A DNA stretch of 8,111 nucleotides from the NCBI GenBank assembly GCA_020056025.1, contig JAGVIO010000135.1:1-8111 (forward strand), in the 5' to 3' direction. Below are positions 5,791 through 8,111 of the stretch, one piece after another. The DNA comes from an archaeon (GTDB lineage Archaea; Nanobdellota; Nanobdellia; Woesearchaeales; WJKL01). Position 1 is the stretch's first letter. Each line of letters opens with the position of its first letter. The notes beneath the pieces were generated by a model that worked only from the letters and a program-made list of their open reading frames with translations, was not told where the DNA came from and ran no database searches. Both the position numbers and the translations under genes were made by a program.

Positions 5791-6237
5791 TTAATATACA
5801 AAAAGCTTTTTTCTTTTCTTTATTAATTCTGGATAAAATATCTTATACAATGGCTCAAGCATCAAGTCCCTGTCATGAGACTGCGAGCCTTTTATGAAGC
5901 CGCTTATCCCTATGCTCTCTGCTCTTTCATTGTTGATCTTCTCACAAAAGCAGTTTTTCAGGAAAATAGGCTGGCTGTAGCTATAAGTTTTCAATAATTC
6001 TGCTAAATCTAATGCAGGTTCTGAGTCGTCAGTCGGGTAGGTGATAACTGCTGCGTCTGATCTTGCAATTGCCTGCTGGTCAATATTCATTCCGTGCTGC
6101 AAAATATTCCTCACATTAGGGATGTGATTAACTGCATAAAGATCATGGACTGCTAAAGCAAATGCCTCAAAGTCCTGCCTGCTGCCTCTTCCATAGGCTT
6201 CTGTTATGTATATCAAAGATGGTTTTTTGTCTGCCAT
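5791..6237 (-). CDS. Nucleoside-deoxyribosyltransferase/TIR-like family protein, copy 3 of 3 (148 aa)
   Basis: This is a distant paralogue of the two + strand genes at 1950-2912. The shared blocks are HIPNVRNIL (38-46), SDAAVITYPTDDSEPALDLA (60-79), QPIFLKN (89-95) and DLMLEPLYKIFYPE (124-137). It is the copy that looks most like a known fold: SLIYITEAYGRG at the N-terminus, AIARSDAAVITYP before DDSEPALDLAELL, then SQPIFL, in the order found in nucleoside 2-deoxyribosyltransferases and related TIR-like enzymes. In those, an acidic helix after the loop carries the catalytic Glu, and Glu73 or Glu80 could fill that role. This is inference by pattern only. The ATG has no ribosome site and sits about 3 nt from the predicted transcription start, so the mRNA is probably leaderless. 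It is co-transcribed with the 102-aa protein that follows. Confidence 0.75.
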   Translation of the reverse strand: MADKKPSLIYITEAYGRGSRQDFEAFALAVHDLYAVNHIPNVRNILQHGMNIDQQAIARSDAAVITYPTDDSEPALDLAELLKTYSYSQPIFLKNCFCEKINNERAESIGISGFIKGSQSHDRDLMLEPLYKIFYPELIKKRKKLFVY

Positions 6238-6261
6238 AGAAATAGCTGTAAGATGAACTCC

Positions 6262-6276
6262 TTTATAAGCCTTTTG
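6262..6276 (-). promoter_or_regulatory. Promoter for the 6237-5481 minus-strand pair
   Basis: Read on the minus strand, AAAAGG (complement of 6271-6276) is followed one base later by CTTATAAA (complement of 6262-6269), a BRE plus TATA-like box. Initiation about 25 bases on falls near 6240, right at the ATG at 6237, which agrees with the missing ribosome site. Confidence 0.5.
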
Positions 6277-6298
6277 GTTTTATACTACTAAATAGTGA

Positions 6299-6976
6299 CT
6301 ACAATAAAGAAACGCCTGTCTTTTCCCTGACTGCCTCTATCTTTCCTTCATGAGGGAGCCTGTAGAATTCTCTCAGTTTAATTATTCTGCTGTATGTGCA
6401 ATCTATTGTTTCAAGATAGTTTGTGAATGCTCTCCCTAGTTTTGCAGCATTTATATATCTTGCCTGTATTTCTGGGTCTTTTTCCTTGTATGTTGCTCCA
6501 AACACATGCTCTTTTACAAAATGTTTCATACCATCCCTAATCCTTGGAAAGGTTTTCTCCTGCTGCGCAATTGCAAGCCTCAGCATCAGGTATTTAGTTA
6601 TATCTGCCTGGAGCTCAAGCTCAAATAATGAAAAAGGCTTATCATTTTCATTGCAATAGCCTATGTTAAGCAAATGATCCGCTTCTTCAATAACTGTCGT
6701 GAACATATCAACATTTGAGTTAGACAAGCCATTCTTCATAGGATTATTGCTTTCAAATCTTTTTCTGAAATCATCTGAGAAATATAATGCAGCATAACCT
6801 TCTGTGTCCACAACAACGCATGCTTCTATATCTTTCCTTGCTTCTAGCTGAAGGCTGTCTTTTATCATGTCATATTTTTTGTCGTCTATAAGAAATTGGC
6901 TTATATCTTCAATACCAGAATCAATCTTGTAATTTGATTCAATTATTTTTTTTGCTGTATTTAGTAAGGTCTTCAT
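6299..6976 (-). CDS. Hypothetical protein with EExxH and ELELQ motifs (225 aa)
   Basis: I do not recognise this protein. The ATG at 6974-6976 lies 38 nt inside the upstream gene and has no ribosome site. Visible features: a beta-like ACVVVDTEGYAALYFSDDF (52-70), then FTTVIEEADHLLNIGY (92-107) with E97, E98 and H101, then SLFELELQADITKYLMLRLA (116-135) with E119, E121 and Q123. The two acidic helices with an E-x-x-H are the kind of pattern seen in metal sites, but no complete known motif such as HExxH is present, so metal binding is a guess. The C-terminal part is helical and basic. An A8 run at its start, shared with the upstream gene in a different frame, raises the chance that these are two halves of one protein. 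Confidence 0.75.
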   Translation of the reverse strand: MKTLLNTAKKIIESNYKIDSGIEDISQFLIDDKKYDMIKDSLQLEARKDIEACVVVDTEGYAALYFSDDFRKRFESNNPMKNGLSNSNVDMFTTVIEEADHLLNIGYCNENDKPFSLFELELQADITKYLMLRLAIAQQEKTFPRIRDGMKHFVKEHVFGATYKEKDPEIQARYINAAKLGRAFTNYLETIDCTYSRIIKLREFYRLPHEGKIEAVREKTGVSLL

Positions 6977-7793
6977 GTTTCAGGAGAGGCAATGTTGGTC
7001 TTTGATAGAATGGATCATGAAACCTAAGCCAGGAGATTGTCTTGTTCATGTCTATGATTATTTCATTTACAGAATCAAGGCTGTCTGGGTTCAATGTCTT
7101 TAGCGCAGTTCCGTATTTTGCAAGCTGCTCAAGATAAAGGTCCATTTTATTATGGTATTCATCTTCATCTACTCTTTCGCAGGAAACGCTCTGGTTAAGG
7201 TGATTTCCTGAAAAAATGCGCAAAGCTATAACATAAGTATCAAAGTTTTCAGAAAGGTTCTGCAAAGCAGAAGTAATGCCTTCATTGCTTGTTGCTGCCC
7301 TTATGTCTTTTGATGCCTGCCAGTAATACCTTCTTGTTTTCTTTTCAATAAAATCAACAGGGTTATTATCTAACGGCTTCAGGAATGAAGGATATACACT
7401 GACTGAAAGCATCAGGAAATCTGCAACTTCCTTGAGGAAAGGCTCTCCATTTTCAAATACACTGCCTTGCTTTCTTGCAATATGATCATCTTTTTCAATC
7501 TCCCAAAGAATGTCGCTGCGCATTTCTGCAGGGATGCGTGATTGGTTTTTCCTGTCAAAATATGAAGACATCCTCTGGCCTGGAAATCCGTATTTGAATG
7601 AATTAGAAACAACCAAAATGATGTATGCTGTTGTATTGCCTTCTGATACAAAATTCTCAAGAACGTGCCTTTTGTCTCCTTTGCTTTTGCATGAGCTGAC
7701 AAGGGCATCGTCTGTCTTTAAACCAATCCTGTCTGCTGACTCTGTAATCCCTTCTGCAATCCAGCTGTCGATAGAGTCGTGAGTGAATATCAT
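6939..7793 (-). CDS. Hypothetical protein (284 aa)
   Basis: I do not recognise this protein. The ATG at 7791-7793 is supported by AGGTG (complement of 7799-7803), 5 nt ahead. The sequence has no membrane segment or signal peptide. The N-terminal half carries short beta-like pieces (TTAYIILVVSNSFKYGFPGQ, 54-73) and a basic-acidic stretch (RKNQSRIPAEMRSDILWEIE). The second half is helical: FIEKKTRRYYWQASKDIRAA (148-167), ENFDTYVIALRIF (182-194), MDLYLEQLAKYGTALKTL (217-234). No catalytic motif stands out. Its last 13 codons overlap the next gene, and the coding strand there has eight A in a row (complement of 6946-6953). With seven A the frame would run directly into the next gene. It is first in a two-gene minus-strand unit. 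Confidence 0.75.
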   Translation of the reverse strand: MIFTHDSIDSWIAEGITESADRIGLKTDDALVSSCKSKGDKRHVLENFVSEGNTTAYIILVVSNSFKYGFPGQRMSSYFDRKNQSRIPAEMRSDILWEIEKDDHIARKQGSVFENGEPFLKEVADFLMLSVSVYPSFLKPLDNNPVDFIEKKTRRYYWQASKDIRAATSNEGITSALQNLSENFDTYVIALRIFSGNHLNQSVSCERVDEDEYHNKMDLYLEQLAKYGTALKTLNPDSLDSVNEIIIDMNKTISWLRFHDPFYQRPTLPLLKHEDLTKYSKKNN

Positions 7794-7823
7794 AGTCGCA
7801 CCTAGAATGGAATGTTCTAATGG

Positions 7824-7837
7824 TATATTAATCTTTT
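7824..7837 (-). promoter_or_regulatory. Promoter for the 7793-6299 minus-strand pair
   Basis: On the minus strand AAAAGA (complement of 7832-7837) precedes TTAATATA (complement of 7824-7831). Initiation would fall near 7802, only a few bases before the AGGTG ribosome site at 7799-7803. It is a weaker TATA match than the others in the window, and it is divergent from the promoter at 7871. Confidence 0.45.
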
Positions 7838-7870
7838 GGTTTAGTTACTACTTGTTAGTAATGTGATAAT

Positions 7871-7885
7871 GGAAAGATTTAAATA
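7871..7885 (+). promoter_or_regulatory. BRE/TATA promoter of the 43-aa gene
   Basis: GGAAAGA (7871-7877) followed by TTTAAATA (7878-7885) nearly repeats the promoter at 145-159. Initiation about 25 bases on falls at about 7907, at the ATG at 7908, so the transcript is leaderless or nearly so. Confidence 0.7.
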
Positions 7886-7907
7886 CAACTCCTTATTATT
7901 AGGTAGC

Positions 7908-8039
7908 ATGGAAAATCAAAAATCTTCACTTGTACAGATTATTAAACAAATAACAGTAGGGACTGCTCTGGCCATATCTGCTGGAATAGGATTAAATACA
8001 GATATAACCCAAGGGCTCTGTCCTAAATCTCAATTTTAG
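7908..8039 (+). CDS. Small hydrophobic peptide (43 aa)
   Basis: An ATG placed exactly where the strong promoter at 7871-7885 would begin transcription opens a frame of 43 codons ending in TAG at 8037-8039. The peptide has a polar start (MENQKSS), a hydrophobic middle with one or two lysines (LVQIIKQITVGTALAISAGIGL, in two parts about 8-17 and 18-29), then NTDITQGLCPKSQF with one cysteine. This could be a small membrane protein or a secreted peptide with an uncleaved signal. No homologue is recognised. A stable hairpin begins 16 nt after the stop. The evidence for translation is the promoter-start match and the peptide's composition; the alternative is that the promoter drives a structured RNA. 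Confidence 0.45.
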   Translation: MENQKSSLVQIIKQITVGTALAISAGIGLNTDITQGLCPKSQF

Positions 8040-8055
8040 AAAAATATAATAAGGT

Positions 8056-8079
8056 CCTATGAGTCGTAAGACTCATAGG
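8056..8079 (+). other. Perfect 10-bp hairpin with GUAA tetraloop
   Basis: CCTATGAGTC (8056-8065) pairs perfectly with GACTCATAGG (8070-8079) around the loop GTAA (8066-8069), a GNRA-type tetraloop; a further T-G wobble (8055/8080) can extend the stem. No T-run follows, so it is not a typical terminator. A second weak pairing (GAGG 8080-8083 with CCTC 8094-8097) and an ATG at 8101 lie just beyond. It may be a leader element of a gene starting at 8101, or part of a structured RNA that continues past the window. Confidence 0.6.
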
Positions 8080-8111
8080 GAGGCAAGAAGGTACCTCGCC
8101 ATGAGTAAGGA

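Noticed and set aside
5790..5801. TTG start for the 5481 gene
   Set aside because: The ATG at 5787-5789 is one base after the upstream stop, avoids the overlap, and is a better codon; TTG has no ribosome site.
8056..8079. Intrinsic terminator for the 43-aa gene
   Set aside because: The stem is not followed by a T-run, and archaeal terminators rely on the T-run rather than on the stem.

Overview
The window looks like a gene-dense piece of an archaeal genome, most likely a small-genome lineage of the DPANN/Woesearchaeota type (the lineage is an inference). Three promoters on the + strand are archaeal BRE/TATA boxes (GAAAGG or GGAAAGA followed by TTTAAATA or TTTTTAAA, at about 146, 3829 and 7871). 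Several genes have AGGTGAT-type Shine-Dalgarno sites, while others are nearly leaderless. Genes are packed with 1-nt or 4-nt overlaps, and convergent stop codons touch. Arginine is mostly AGA/AGG. No rRNA, tRNA, insertion sequence or CRISPR array was seen.

Layout. 1-90 is the membrane-anchored C-terminus of an upstream gene, followed by a T-rich terminator. 146-2912 (+) is a four-gene unit: a divergent proteasome-type Ntn-hydrolase whose reading frame is interrupted by an in-frame TAA at 982-984 but continues to 1143; a helical unknown; and two tandem paralogues of an unnamed alpha/beta family. 2913-3716 (-) is a single-chain nucleotidyltransferase (MNT) protein with a probable degenerate HEPN half. 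It diverges from 3885-5484 (+), a tightly overlapping three-gene operon: winged-HTH-MNT, then a HEPN RNase with an intact R-x5-H motif, then a protein with two Fis-type HTH domains. An exact 8-bp inverted repeat lies over the start codon of the first gene. 5481-6237 (-) carries an unknown 102-aa protein and a third member of the alpha/beta family, whose central motifs resemble nucleoside 2-deoxyribosyltransferase/TIR-like folds. 6299-7793 (-) holds two unknown ORFs overlapping by 38 nt at a run of eight A, where losing one A would fuse them into one protein of about 497 aa. 7908-8039 (+) is a 43-aa hydrophobic peptide behind a strong promoter, followed by a 10-bp hairpin with a GUAA loop.

How they work together. 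The centre is a HEPN-MNT toxin-antitoxin-like module with an added DNA-binding third gene and a second MNT protein back to back. Around it are three scattered copies of one uncharacterised enzyme-like family and a proteasome-like hydrolase. This combination suggests an accessory or stress/defence neighbourhood, but a defence role is inference. Family assignments come from motif reading without any database search.
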